Of a stretch of 27,051 bases of DNA, positions 1-9,067 are shown in pieces. This DNA is from a virus: positions 1 through 27,051 of IMG/VR virus record IMGVR_UViG_3300022562_000186. The stretch is one strand, 5' to 3'. The stretch's first letter is position 1, and every line of letters begins with the position of its first letter. The notes below the pieces were generated by a model, which was not told where the DNA came from, searched no databases, and saw only the letters and a list, made by a program, of their open reading frames with translations. The translations under genes were made by a program, and so were the position numbers.

Positions 1-3000
1 ATAAGGGGCTTTGAATGCGCTTTTTTCTGCCAACTCCTTCGCTACCTCTCTTTCCATTTTTAGCTTGCGCAATGGCTCTAGCTGGCTTCTGGCTTTCCAT
101 GATTGACGCTCTAATGCTTTTAACATCCCTCTGGTCGTGCGAGAATCATTCTTGAAATCTACCATGACCTGCTGCGGAATTTTATCTTTAATCCATTGCG
201 CGGCATCCCACGCCATCTCGCGCAGGAATTTATTCCTTTCTTTTAATTTATGACGTTTTGGAATGTCGTAGAATTTTCTTTGCAAATCAACGGCAATAGA
301 ATCATTACGAAAATCAATATCGTAGATCCATTGCATCTCGTTCCTCATGTGATTGAAAACGCTAGAAGTATTAGCTCTATTTGCATATTCAATCAAACGA
401 TTCATTGATTCATACATCAATCCATAGCGCGCCAATTGCGCCGAATCTATTGAATTTTTAATTTTCTCAGCGTTAAGTCTTTCCCATATTCTTACTTCTG
501 CCGCAGAACCATCCTTAAGAGCAATTAATGCCTTTTTAACCGCATCAGTAAATTTTTTATCCGACGATCCTCCGCGAGCGAAATCCTCCTCTTCTTGTAT
601 CGCATGCTGTAATTCGTGCAATAGAATCTTTTTGAATTCATCATTAGGAACCTTATCGCCGATAGTTATCATTTTCTCTTTTGGATTGAAAGTCCCTCCA
701 GTTCCACTTTCTTCTGATACTTTTAAATCAGCCAATAACGGATAGGCGTCGAATAGAGCATTATGCTCAAGAATGTCCGAAACTGAAACGTCCCTTCTTT
801 TCAAATCAGCTCTTTTAAAATCGTCTTTTATTTTTGATTTATCGTCACTAATTTCAAATCGCCATTTACGATCTGCGCCCCTGTGCCACCCGGTTTTCTG
901 TCGAATTACTGATTGACTTTTACCTAATCTCTCCATTTCAATAGCCAGAGAAAATTCCTTCTCGTTTGCTGTCCATGCTCCAATACCGGCAAATTGGAAT
1001 AACTTCATCTGTTCAGGCGCTTTACCTTGCCCGGTAAGCGTCATATTCTTGGGGATTCCTTCACGCACGCCGCGCAACCCGGCAGCTTCTCTGGCCTTTT
1101 TGTCCGCCTTCATATTAGAGTCGGCTTCGTCTTTACCGGGCTTTCCTCCTCTTTCGGCAACACCAAACGAGAATCCTATGCCGTGTAAAGATCCTTTGGG
1201 GCTAGAAACCCCTTTTGCCTTTAATATTTCTTGGGCGGCTTTCGCCTGTTGAACAAGCAGATCCTTGTCATTTCCAAGCATGTAGAACTCATCGCCAGAA
1301 ATATGATAGGCATTATCAGAAACCTCGTGGAGCGCATTAGCGACAGTCTTTAAAAGCTCATCCCCGGTACTCTGACCAAGGAAATCATTCACGGATTTTA
1401 AGGCGTCCACGTCGAGACTAAGGACAACCTTAGCGTCTGGCAGATCCTCATTAAACGCGCGCCTATTGTTCAGACCTGTAAGTTCATGGCCATAAATTGC
1501 TGCATACTGCTCCTCTGGCGACATTGCGGCAATCTTTTCTCGACGGGCGATATCCTGGCGGCGCTCTCCTATTCTCCGCCCTGGCTCAGCTCGCCCTTCT
1601 CCTCGACGCTCCCCTTGGCGCTGCGTCACTTCTGGTTTGATTCTGGCTTTCAACTCATTTTCTGACGGGATAACTTTTGGTGTCGGTTTCGCGGGAGACG
1701 CATACCCCTCAATCTGTGTAGGAGATTCTGGCCCCTGGAATTGCAGACCAAACCGACTATAAACTTCTTCTGGAGTGATCCCTAATTTATCAGCCATCGA
1801 AGTAGCAAAAGCCTTATGTAGAGCCGCATACTTTTCAGCTACTTGCGGAGTAAATCGACCAGTTGAAACGATTTGCTGCTTCACGTTCTCGGCGACCTTA
1901 TTCGCCGATTTTTCCATGGCAACCCGTCGCTGGTCTTGTTCCAGGGCCTTTGACGCTTCTTTCGCAAAAGTCTCCTGACTTTCTTGTTGAAAAGCTTGCG
2001 CCTCACTGACTGTAAGGCCGTCCTGGTCATTTCTAACAATATCAGCCAGTTCAGAATAATATTCAGGGAAGTAAGTAAAAAAATCCGCTTTAGGGATGAC
2101 AACATCGCTCCCCGCATTAAGGCTATCGACGATGCTAGCCGCTGTATCTGGAGATTTTTCTTCGATCTTTGATAGCAAGTCCGGTTTGCCTTGGAAGAAT
2201 GCCGCGGCGTCGTTCGGCGCGATGTAAATATTATTTTCTGCTCCTAAGTTTTTCTCAACAAAATCCTTGAACACTTCCGGAGAATTTTGTCGTAATTGTG
2301 AGGCGGTGGCCGAGGTGACAGCCTCATCTATCCTTTGAATATCATCAAGTGATTGATTAGCTTTGTGCTTTGCCGTTTCGTATTTCGACAACGCGGCCGT
2401 AGGCGCGCCCATGAGAGCGCTCTGCACAAGAGTGGCTATTAATGTTTGATAGGCGGCTCCTGGGCGCTCCTTCATATATTGGCCCCAGGTCTTGTCGGGG
2501 TTTGCAATAGCGGTATCAACCGCATCCTGGGTGAATGTTGCTATCTGTTCTCCGACTATCTCTCTGCCGACATATCCAGCAAGAAGCTTCTTAATCCCTT
2601 CTTTGCCAAACTTGTCAACGACGTATCCCATCGGTAATTTTTCGGTAACTACTTCTAGCGTCCCCTCTAGACCACCACCCAGCAATGCCTCTCCGGACGT
2701 TGCTCCCCTGGACTTATATTTTCCATAAGATTGCGTCTCGGTCATCATGCCGGCAGATGCAAGCATAGGCGTAGGGCTCTTGGTTAGAATAGAAGCAGCG
2801 AACCCTGGAGCTTGCTGGATTGTGCTAACCACCCCGCTATAGGCAGCTCCGGCAGTCGCAGATTTGAATTGCGGATCAGTCAACAACTCATCCGTTACTG
2901 CTGCATCATATTTCTGCATCGCATCCTTCGCCATGCGGTCGTAACCCATAAAATCCGCATATTGCATTCTAATCCCCTGGCGAGTCTTTTCTAGCCCGCG

Positions 3001-3402
3001 CGGGAATGACTTAAGCAGCCCCTTCACTGTGTTCATAAAAGTCCCCTCTGGCTTCGATAGGGGCTTTAGTGAGTGCTCAGTTTTGAATAGATTATTCACG
3101 TCGCTATGGGCTAACTTAGCGAATTCTGGATCAGAGAATTTTTCTCGAAGCACTGGGGAAGATTTCAGAACGGCTTCAATTTCCTGGTTCCTCTGGCGGC
3201 GCTGTATCTCCTGGGTATTTCGCTCTATAACATCATCAGGCAGCCCGGTTGCATTTCGAATATTTCGAATATTGGAATATCTTTCCGGGTCGGTTTTGGT
3301 GGCAATGTCAATAATATTCCTAGACTGTTGCTGATTCCGCGCGGCCTCATCAGCGAAATATTTATCTAACGCGTTTATATTTTGCCGGTCATTATCAGCC
3401 AT
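1..3402 (-). CDS. Large internal virion (gp16-position) polyvalent protein with GGDEF and HExxH domains, partial
   Basis: The frame is open without a stop from an ATG at 3402 to the window edge, giving 1134 residues with the C-terminus missing. The start has AAGGAA about 10 bases upstream and overlaps the previous gene by 28 bases. Visible order: a charged helical N-terminus; a hydrophobic, Gly/Ala-rich region (about 175-340) that could be membrane-active; a helical region with an Arg/Glu-rich linker ending near 630; a GGDEF domain (about 636-790) with HELTGLNNRR at 639-648, D664, N672, D681 and SGDEF at 702-706; then a domain with TGWHRGADRKWRFEISDD (837-854) and the zincin motif HELQH at 929-933 followed by an ARGG segment, as in the LPD domains of phage polyvalent proteins. 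Its place after gp14- and gp15-like genes matches T7 gp16, an ejected internal core protein. The T7 transglycosylase domain is not seen in this part. Family-level calls come from motif recognition; injection is inferred. Confidence 0.85.
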   Translation of the reverse strand, partial: MADNDRQNINALDKYFADEAARNQQQSRNIIDIATKTDPERYSNIRNIRNATGLPDDVIERNTQEIQRRQRNQEIEAVLKSSPVLREKFSDPEFAKLAHSDVNNLFKTEHSLKPLSKPEGTFMNTVKGLLKSFPRGLEKTRQGIRMQYADFMGYDRMAKDAMQKYDAAVTDELLTDPQFKSATAGAAYSGVVSTIQQAPGFAASILTKSPTPMLASAGMMTETQSYGKYKSRGATSGEALLGGGLEGTLEVVTEKLPMGYVVDKFGKEGIKKLLAGYVGREIVGEQIATFTQDAVDTAIANPDKTWGQYMKERPGAAYQTLIATLVQSALMGAPTAALSKYETAKHKANQSLDDIQRIDEAVTSATASQLRQNSPEVFKDFVEKNLGAENNIYIAPNDAAAFFQGKPDLLSKIEEKSPDTAASIVDSLNAGSDVVIPKADFFTYFPEYYSELADIVRNDQDGLTVSEAQAFQQESQETFAKEASKALEQDQRRVAMEKSANKVAENVKQQIVSTGRFTPQVAEKYAALHKAFATSMADKLGITPEEVYSRFGLQFQGPESPTQIEGYASPAKPTPKVIPSENELKARIKPEVTQRQGERRGEGRAEPGRRIGERRQDIARREKIAAMSPEEQYAAIYGHELTGLNNRRAFNEDLPDAKVVLSLDVDALKSVNDFLGQSTGDELLKTVANALHEVSDNAYHISGDEFYMLGNDKDLLVQQAKAAQEILKAKGVSSPKGSLHGIGFSFGVAERGGKPGKDEADSNMKADKKAREAAGLRGVREGIPKNMTLTGQGKAPEQMKLFQFAGIGAWTANEKEFSLAIEMERLGKSQSVIRQKTGWHRGADRKWRFEISDDKSKIKDDFKRADLKRRDVSVSDILEHNALFDAYPLLADLKVSEESGTGGTFNPKEKMITIGDKVPNDEFKKILLHELQHAIQEEEDFARGGSSDKKFTDAVKKALIALKDGSAAEVRIWERLNAEKIKNSIDSAQLARYGLMYESMNRLIEYANRANTSSVFNHMRNEMQWIYDIDFRNDSIAVDLQRKFYDIPKRHKLKERNKFLREMAWDAAQWIKDKIPQQVMVDFKNDSRTTRGMLKALERQSWKARSQLEPLRKLKMEREVAKELAEKSAFKAPY

Positions 3403-5045
3403 GCTCTAGCTATTCCTTTCTCAGTTACAGGTATGCCGCTATCCATCATTCTGCGGATTAAATAAACGCGGTCTTTTTCAGGGATATCGTTTAATTTGAC
3501 CTCCTTCCCTTCGACTTCAACATAGGCGCCTTCTAGCTCTTTAGGCGTTAGAGTGGATACAGGCTTTTCCGGGTCAGTAAACCATTCATCAACAAAGACT
3601 TTGTTTTCCAACATCTTATCCATGATCTCGTTGAGTTTTTGGTCGTCCGGTTTCTTCCCGGTCTTTGCTTGGTATGCTGCTATCTCATTGTTTAAATTGG
3701 AATAAAAAGAAGCTATAGCCCTCCCTTGATCATTGTTTTTGTCGGTATTTTTGGGGTCAAGCCCCGCCTGCGCGATCTTTCTCTTTGCTAGTTGAGATTG
3801 AGATTCGATGTAGTCTATATTCTCCGGCTTGGTCTGCAATTCCATCATTTGCTTAAGCTCGGATTTATTCAGATATGGCTGATACTTAAGAAGATTTTGA
3901 TTCTTAAATTGCGCGGGGTCGTCTTTTGCCATGCGAATTAAATCGTAGTAAACACCCCAATTCGTCTCTGTTTTCTGTCCGGACTTTTCTCTTTCGGCAT
4001 AAGCATGCAAGGACTCACGCTCTTTGCCATCCATCTGCTCCAGTGTGGTTAGTGGTATCTTGTTAAAATCGCGTGATTGAGCGTAGATAGTCCAGGCCGT
4101 GTTCGCAGCTTGGTCATAGTTGTCTTTTCGTAGCTGGTCCTTTTCGCGGAACCGATCTCGTATACTTGCGACAATTGCATCCTCTTGGTCGCCTTTGTAT
4201 TTCTTTCTGGCCTCTGCAAGCGCTTGCGCCTCAGTCAAGTTTCTATTCATCGCATCGTCGGCGACGGTTTGGGCTAATATCTTGTCATCGCTTTTCTTTA
4301 TCAGATTTTCCAAGGCCGCGTATTTATCGGCCTCAATCTGTGATTTGGATTGTTTATAGTATTCCTTAGCATATTCAGGGTTATCAGAATCAATCGCTTG
4401 CGCTATAACGGTTTCGTGTATCGCAGAGGTAGCCTGCAATTCCTTCGCCTTTGCGAAATCGCTTGACCACCCCTCATGATCTGCCTGGTCGGCAATGAGC
4501 CTCTTGGTGCGCTCTACTGACAACGCCACATCTCCAGGCTTATTCCAATTAGCCCCTGCGTTTTGAACTTCTATTGCTCGACCACCCTCAAGAACCTGTT
4601 TCGCATAAACGTCCTTCTCCTTCTGGATGTGGTTTATTAGATTATTACCATATTGCAAACGAGAAACATCAGCGCGGCCGCGAAAAAATTGCCGCTGCTG
4701 GTCGTTATCTAGCTTGCTCGAGATCTCATCGGCTGCCTGATTAAACTTCTCCAGATAGCTTTTATACACTGGCTTGCCGGCTACCTGGCCAGCCTTTAGG
4801 CGCTCATACCCGTCATCTCCGGAAGTGAAATCGATTGATTTTTGCTGCAATTGGTTGAATGCGTCCTCGGCGCGTAGCTTGTCGTCGCGATACTGAACTT
4901 TATCAATGGCAGCCGCGAACTCAGATATCCCCTGGCCTATAGACCTAGCCCCGCTGCCAACATCAGGCGTGCCAAAATTAGCCGGGCCAACAACACCCGG
5001 AGTCGGCCTACCCCCGAAATCCTCGATATTCGGTAACTTAGCCAT
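3375..5045 (-). CDS. gp15-like internal virion protein
   Basis: 556 residues starting MAKLPNIEDFGG. The ATG at 5045 is preferred over an in-frame candidate at 5105, because it makes an 8-base ATGGCTAA overlap with the stop of the gp14-like gene, a common phage coupling arrangement; the Shine-Dalgarno is weak (GGTAGTGG). Apart from a Gly/Pro-rich N-terminus the protein is almost wholly charged and helical, with many Lys, Glu, Asp and Gln, no membrane segment and no recognisable catalytic motif. Size, composition and position between a gp14-like and a gp16-like gene fit the T7 gp15 ejection core protein, which forms the middle part of the tube that carries DNA across the periplasm. No direct sequence match to T7 gp15 is claimed; the role is inferred from synteny. 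Confidence 0.75.
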   Translation of the reverse strand: MAKLPNIEDFGGRPTPGVVGPANFGTPDVGSGARSIGQGISEFAAAIDKVQYRDDKLRAEDAFNQLQQKSIDFTSGDDGYERLKAGQVAGKPVYKSYLEKFNQAADEISSKLDNDQQRQFFRGRADVSRLQYGNNLINHIQKEKDVYAKQVLEGGRAIEVQNAGANWNKPGDVALSVERTKRLIADQADHEGWSSDFAKAKELQATSAIHETVIAQAIDSDNPEYAKEYYKQSKSQIEADKYAALENLIKKSDDKILAQTVADDAMNRNLTEAQALAEARKKYKGDQEDAIVASIRDRFREKDQLRKDNYDQAANTAWTIYAQSRDFNKIPLTTLEQMDGKERESLHAYAEREKSGQKTETNWGVYYDLIRMAKDDPAQFKNQNLLKYQPYLNKSELKQMMELQTKPENIDYIESQSQLAKRKIAQAGLDPKNTDKNNDQGRAIASFYSNLNNEIAAYQAKTGKKPDDQKLNEIMDKMLENKVFVDEWFTDPEKPVSTLTPKELEGAYVEVEGKEVKLNDIPEKDRVYLIRRMMDSGIPVTEKGIARAWLIMTGKI

Positions 5046-5520
5046 AACCACTACCGCTACTAGGAACTGGCGGCTTCTTATATTGCGCGTACATACTTCC
5101 ACCAAATGATAGCGCAGACCCGATCATTCCTTTGCGGATACTGCTTGCTTCTTGTTCGCCTGAATACTCTGCCATGGCGCCTTCGAATTTTATTTTCTTA
5201 GCTTGCTCCTCGGCGTCGTACATGGCAACGGCGGCCCTATAGGCGCCCTCTCCGTATATATCTGCAACAATCTTGTTTGCTGACTGGTCGCCCGATCTCC
5301 CTCCGGCTGCAGCAACAGCAAGCGCCCTTGACGCTATTATCTCGGCATTCCTACGTTCCTCAAGCATAGCCCTTTGACCGGCTGCGATAGTTTGCTGCGC
5401 CGCTTTATCGGCATACTGTCTGCGCATGCGCCCCATAAGCGCAGCCATTTTTGACTGCTGATATTGACCATAGAGGTTAAACGCCTCTCCTGCTCCCATT
5501 AATATCGCTGCTGCTGCCAT
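5038..5520 (-). CDS. gp14-like internal virion protein
   Basis: 160 residues. The N-terminus is small and hydrophobic (MAAAAILMGAGEAFNLYGQY), followed by a long Ala/Gln/Arg-rich helix (about 20-70), an AAAGGRSG turn, a second helix and a hydrophobic SALSFGG near the end. This pattern closely resembles T7 gp14: hydrophobic start, long helix, Gly-Ser turn, 'G.AYRA' helix. In T7 gp14 is ejected first and forms a pore in the outer membrane. The start at 5520 has AGGTAA about 6-7 bases upstream. It lies 7 bases from the tail nozzle gene and overlaps the gp15-like gene by 8 bases. I am confident that it is an internal virion protein and less sure of the exact pore role. Confidence 0.8.
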   Translation of the reverse strand: MAAAAILMGAGEAFNLYGQYQQSKMAALMGRMRRQYADKAAQQTIAAGQRAMLEERRNAEIIASRALAVAAAGGRSGDQSANKIVADIYGEGAYRAAVAMYDAEEQAKKIKFEGAMAEYSGEQEASSIRKGMIGSALSFGGSMYAQYKKPPVPSSGSGYG

Positions 5521-5527
5521 AAATTAC

Positions 5528-8422
5528 CTAGAATTTATCATGTGTTTCAATGGAAATAGCCAAACTTAATACTGTGCAAGGTCGCGGAGATTGCGCCTGC
5601 AAGCATACTCTTGAATCAGAATTCCAGCTCCCGTTAAAGAAAAATGCTTCTTCGTCATACGCCGCATGAACTGTATCCGCGGCAGTAGCTACCTCGTCCT
5701 CGACTAGCGGTAGATTATCCAAGCTATCAAAATCAGGCCCGTAGGTAATTCCTTGGTAATGAGTATTATATAGTATTAAGCCTATGTTGTTTATGCGTTT
5801 CTTTTGGTTCATAGCTGTACCAAGGCCGGCTGCGTAAGCGAGTTTCGTTGATTTCCATTTGGCGGTGTAGGACAACCCAACCGCCCCATTAGCTACCGCT
5901 ACGCTTGCAGTTATAGCGCCGCCAGAGACAGTGTAGGAACCAAGATCCTTGCCGTCTGCCCATAATACTACTGTCTCGCCTTCTAAATGACTTAATCCGG
6001 ATACCGTGGTAGATGCGGTCTGTGAGAATGTTATAAATGAGTCCATTTGTCGGTTTACGGTCCCGCCTTGACACTGAGACTCAAGCGCCATTTTCTCCAG
6101 ATAGCGTACAGTTGCTCCGTTTATCGTTCTCCGAACAACATAGTAAACAGCGTCTTCGCCGTCTCCGGTGGCTCCTGGAAGAATCACAACATCTTCCACT
6201 TGGCCGTTTGTCGTGAACTCGGTCCAGCAGAGAATATCTTCTTTTTGATCGTAGATTAGTATCGCTGCCGTACCATCAGATCTAACGCAGTGAATTCTTG
6301 TGTCTGGCTGCCTTTGAACTGCAATATGAGAGAATCCGACTCCCCCGGCATTTGGGTAGAACAAGGTTAGATCATGTGATCCATATTCGAAATCATCGGA
6401 GTTATAGACCATCTCGAACAGCCTCACTCCTCCCTTCTGAACAAAAATGCCAGTCTTATCAATCTTCACCGCCGCAACAGCAGCCGATCCTTGTGTCGAT
6501 ATGTCCTTGATATTGAATCTAGATGTTGTTAATGGCTCGTCATCGCCATTAGACCTGCAAACGAATTCAGAGCCTTCGCCGCCCATAAGTAGTCGGCGCA
6601 AAGGAAGGAGCCAGTTGATAGTATCCACAGGTCCAGAGCCTATAGAGCTGGCAATTGGGGCAGAGTCTCCGACCGTGTCCTCATTAAATCCATAGTAAGA
6701 GTCACTGACAGATAGGTCTATATGGTCTTTCCCAGCCCATGCAATCCGCCCCTCCACTAGGGCGACACTGGTCGGCCACCCGCGGCGGTCGCTCCATCTT
6801 CCCTCGTTCCATGCGTCCGTCGCTGTAGTGGCCCCAAGATCGGTAATAACTTCCGCACTAACAACGGTTTCAGATGTGTAATCAGTGATCCTGACAATTC
6901 CGTCTATATTCCCGAGCGGGTAGTCTAGAGTTAAGGAAACTGGTCCTTCTGACGTGGCTGTTCCGTCTGATACGTAGGCCGTAAACCCGGAAGTGTCTAC
7001 CCCTAGACTAAACGTAGTCGCGCTAAGAACGGTAATTGTGTACGAATTACCATTGACCTCTGTCATTCCAACCACCCCGGCCATGCCGACAACTTCCCCA
7101 GTGGTGAAGCCATGCGCCGCCGATGTCGTGACAACGCCTGGGTTTGCCTGGGTTATATTGGTGACGACGGCAGAGCTAAAGTTTGCCGTATCTACGCCGA
7201 TTCTATACCAAGCGATCTGGTTGTCTAGCCCATCGTCATAGGCGACAGTGGCATTCGTAGTGTATGTTGTCGCCGTCTCCCATGGTCCGGTAGAAGCGGT
7301 TAATGATCGCTGGAGAGTTACCGTCCCGGACCAGATGCCAGACCTAGTGACAGTAAAAATTCTGCTCGTTGTGACCCCGGTCACTCGGATAGTGCTAGTC
7401 CAGGAGCCGCCAGTGCTTACGCTCGCGGTTACTGTTTGACCGTCAGAAGTGATTCTGTACAGAGTGCCGACGCTTGTCAGCTTGAAAAGCTTTTGCGAAG
7501 CTGTAAGGGTTATATTCCCAGTCAAGGCGCTAGGAGTTATCGTTGTAGCCGTGAGATTGATATCGCGGAAAGGCCCATCAGTGGTTTCGTACTTAACAAC
7601 GGACCATGAAGTGGTAGAACGACGTTCGATTTTATACTGCTGACTTCCCCACGCTATAAACACAATATCGCCTGACTGGTCGTATCTGATATTTGGGAGA
7701 TCCGCAGCCGTGAACGGGGAGACGATTGTCATCGTACCAGATGATTCCAGCGCGCAAGAATCAACCAAAACCTGGCGTTTCAGGTTTGAGGAAAATTGTA
7801 TGAAGAAATTAGCCGAAGTCGGCGTGAAAGAAAGTGAATGATACCCGGTGTCAAGGGTTGTCTCGGTAATATAATCATCAGTTCCAGCCGCAGACCCGCA
7901 TCTACAAATAACCGGACCTCGTTGGATGTGTATCGCCAAAGCGTGTTCTGTCCCAGATTCATTAACTGCAACAGATTGATACCTCTTGGCGTAATTAGTT
8001 CCATCGCCAGTAAGGCCCAAATAACCGCCAGTCACCCATGCGGAAGTGGCGCCAGCATCATCGTCATCCGTCCAGCTTGTAACGTCTGTATCGAAACCAC
8101 TGTTTGCAACCGTTGCCGTAACGGCTGATCTTGTTACTAGGGAGTCATTAACCCACACGCGGCAAAGTAGATTGGTCAGCTCGATCAGTGCGGCATCAGA
8201 TGAAGAAAAAATAAAAGGTATATATTTTGCGGAGTTATTAGATGCGGTCGCCCCTATGTATCCATGTCCTGGACGAAGCATCATAGACCCAAGAGCCCTT
8301 GGGCGGAAATTCAGATAGGTTTCTGCTGATAGTTGCAGTCTCTCTAAATCAGTGCGCGCTAAAGCGAGAGGGCTTACAAGCCCCCGGTTAAAGCTGAATA
8401 GACTGATATTCTGCTTTGGCAT
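5528..8422 (-). CDS. gp12-like tail tube/nozzle protein with inserted sugar-binding-like and FCCH-like domains
   Basis: 964 residues. The N-terminus has the sequence pattern of podovirus nozzle proteins: FNRGLVSP, then LSAETYLNFRPRALGSMMLR, then PGHGYIG (10-56). A beta-rich segment at about 105-230, beginning ANSGFDTDVTSW, looks like a jelly-roll carbohydrate-binding module. At about 421-495 a segment with ITQANPGVVTTSAAHGF and GVVGMTEVNG matches the E1 FCCH-like beta repeat often seen in podovirus tail proteins. The nozzle fold resumes around 535 (WSDRRGWPTSVALVEGRIAW). The start at 8422 has AGGAT about 9 bases upstream. T7 gp12 is about 790 residues, so the inserts account for the extra length. 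It forms the end of the short tail together with the gp11-like protein encoded just before it. The sugar-binding role of the insert is inferred from pattern only. Confidence 0.88.
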   Translation of the reverse strand: MPKQNISLFSFNRGLVSPLALARTDLERLQLSAETYLNFRPRALGSMMLRPGHGYIGATASNNSAKYIPFIFSSSDAALIELTNLLCRVWVNDSLVTRSAVTATVANSGFDTDVTSWTDDDDAGATSAWVTGGYLGLTGDGTNYAKRYQSVAVNESGTEHALAIHIQRGPVICRCGSAAGTDDYITETTLDTGYHSLSFTPTSANFFIQFSSNLKRQVLVDSCALESSGTMTIVSPFTAADLPNIRYDQSGDIVFIAWGSQQYKIERRSTTSWSVVKYETTDGPFRDINLTATTITPSALTGNITLTASQKLFKLTSVGTLYRITSDGQTVTASVSTGGSWTSTIRVTGVTTSRIFTVTRSGIWSGTVTLQRSLTASTGPWETATTYTTNATVAYDDGLDNQIAWYRIGVDTANFSSAVVTNITQANPGVVTTSAAHGFTTGEVVGMAGVVGMTEVNGNSYTITVLSATTFSLGVDTSGFTAYVSDGTATSEGPVSLTLDYPLGNIDGIVRITDYTSETVVSAEVITDLGATTATDAWNEGRWSDRRGWPTSVALVEGRIAWAGKDHIDLSVSDSYYGFNEDTVGDSAPIASSIGSGPVDTINWLLPLRRLLMGGEGSEFVCRSNGDDEPLTTSRFNIKDISTQGSAAVAAVKIDKTGIFVQKGGVRLFEMVYNSDDFEYGSHDLTLFYPNAGGVGFSHIAVQRQPDTRIHCVRSDGTAAILIYDQKEDILCWTEFTTNGQVEDVVILPGATGDGEDAVYYVVRRTINGATVRYLEKMALESQCQGGTVNRQMDSFITFSQTASTTVSGLSHLEGETVVLWADGKDLGSYTVSGGAITASVAVANGAVGLSYTAKWKSTKLAYAAGLGTAMNQKKRINNIGLILYNTHYQGITYGPDFDSLDNLPLVEDEVATAADTVHAAYDEEAFFFNGSWNSDSRVCLQAQSPRPCTVLSLAISIETHDKF

Positions 8423-8428
8423 TCATGG

Positions 8429-9067
8429 CTATCCTATTAGATTTCCTCTACTTCCATTATCTCTGCTTGATCTGCCGTATCGGCTGCGCCCCCAGTTTCC
8501 TGGCGCCGGGAATTGCTGTGGAGTATTTGCGGCGTCTAATGATTTCGCCTTTCTGAGGAAATCGTTCATTTTCTTTTCGACGCTATCTCTCTTTTTCTCG
8601 TCTCCAGTTAATTTTGTGATGATTTCGCTTGCGAAATAGGCGGCGGCGAAATTAGTGAAACTCTCCGGCCATATCGTTAAATCGTTGCCGTAAGACGTTC
8701 CATCAGAGACATACTGGACATAGATCTGGTCTATTGAGGCGTACCAGTAGCCATTGAGATCACTGTAGTTAATTAGCGGATTTTTAAAGAATTCGTCGCT
8801 ACATACACCGCAAGTCTTAACGAAATCAGAGGGCTGCTGGAATGCTCGATTGTACCCAAACTGCGGCGTAACAGACGTATCGTAATCAAACCTCACGTAT
8901 CTACTACACCAATTCCAAAAGCCCTGCTCTAGACAATATTTCACCCCGCCCTCGCTCCACACCGCGTCTAGAAGTCTGCGCGGCTCACGCTCCTCCGTTA
9001 ATGAGGACAAAGAACGCTCCCCGCAGTAACGTAGAGCCTTATTGTAGAGCTTGAGACGGTCTGTCAT
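8429..9067 (-). CDS. gp11-like tail tube/adaptor protein
   Basis: 212 residues. It begins MTDRLKLYNKALRYCGERSL and continues through EEREPRRLLDAVW and FWNWCSRYVRF, the typical opening of tail tubular protein A (T7 gp11, 196 residues) and related gatekeeper proteins. A late helix (AAAYFASEIITKLTGDEKKRD) is also typical. The C-terminus is Arg/Gly/Ser-rich (GRSRYGRSSRDNGSRG). The protein is expected to form the ring between portal and nozzle. The ATG overlaps the stop of the preceding gene as ATGA (9064-9067), which implies coupled translation. The nozzle gene follows 6 bases after its stop, the usual gp11-gp12 order. Confidence 0.88.
   Translation of the reverse strand: MTDRLKLYNKALRYCGERSLSSLTEEREPRRLLDAVWSEGGVKYCLEQGFWNWCSRYVRFDYDTSVTPQFGYNRAFQQPSDFVKTCGVCSDEFFKNPLINYSDLNGYWYASIDQIYVQYVSDGTSYGNDLTIWPESFTNFAAAYFASEIITKLTGDEKKRDSVEKKMNDFLRKAKSLDAANTPQQFPAPGNWGRSRYGRSSRDNGSRGNLIG

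Noticed and set aside
1-3402. Frameshift or stop within the long left-edge frame
   Set aside because: I read all 1134 codons from 3402 to the edge and found no stop; domain order is continuous.
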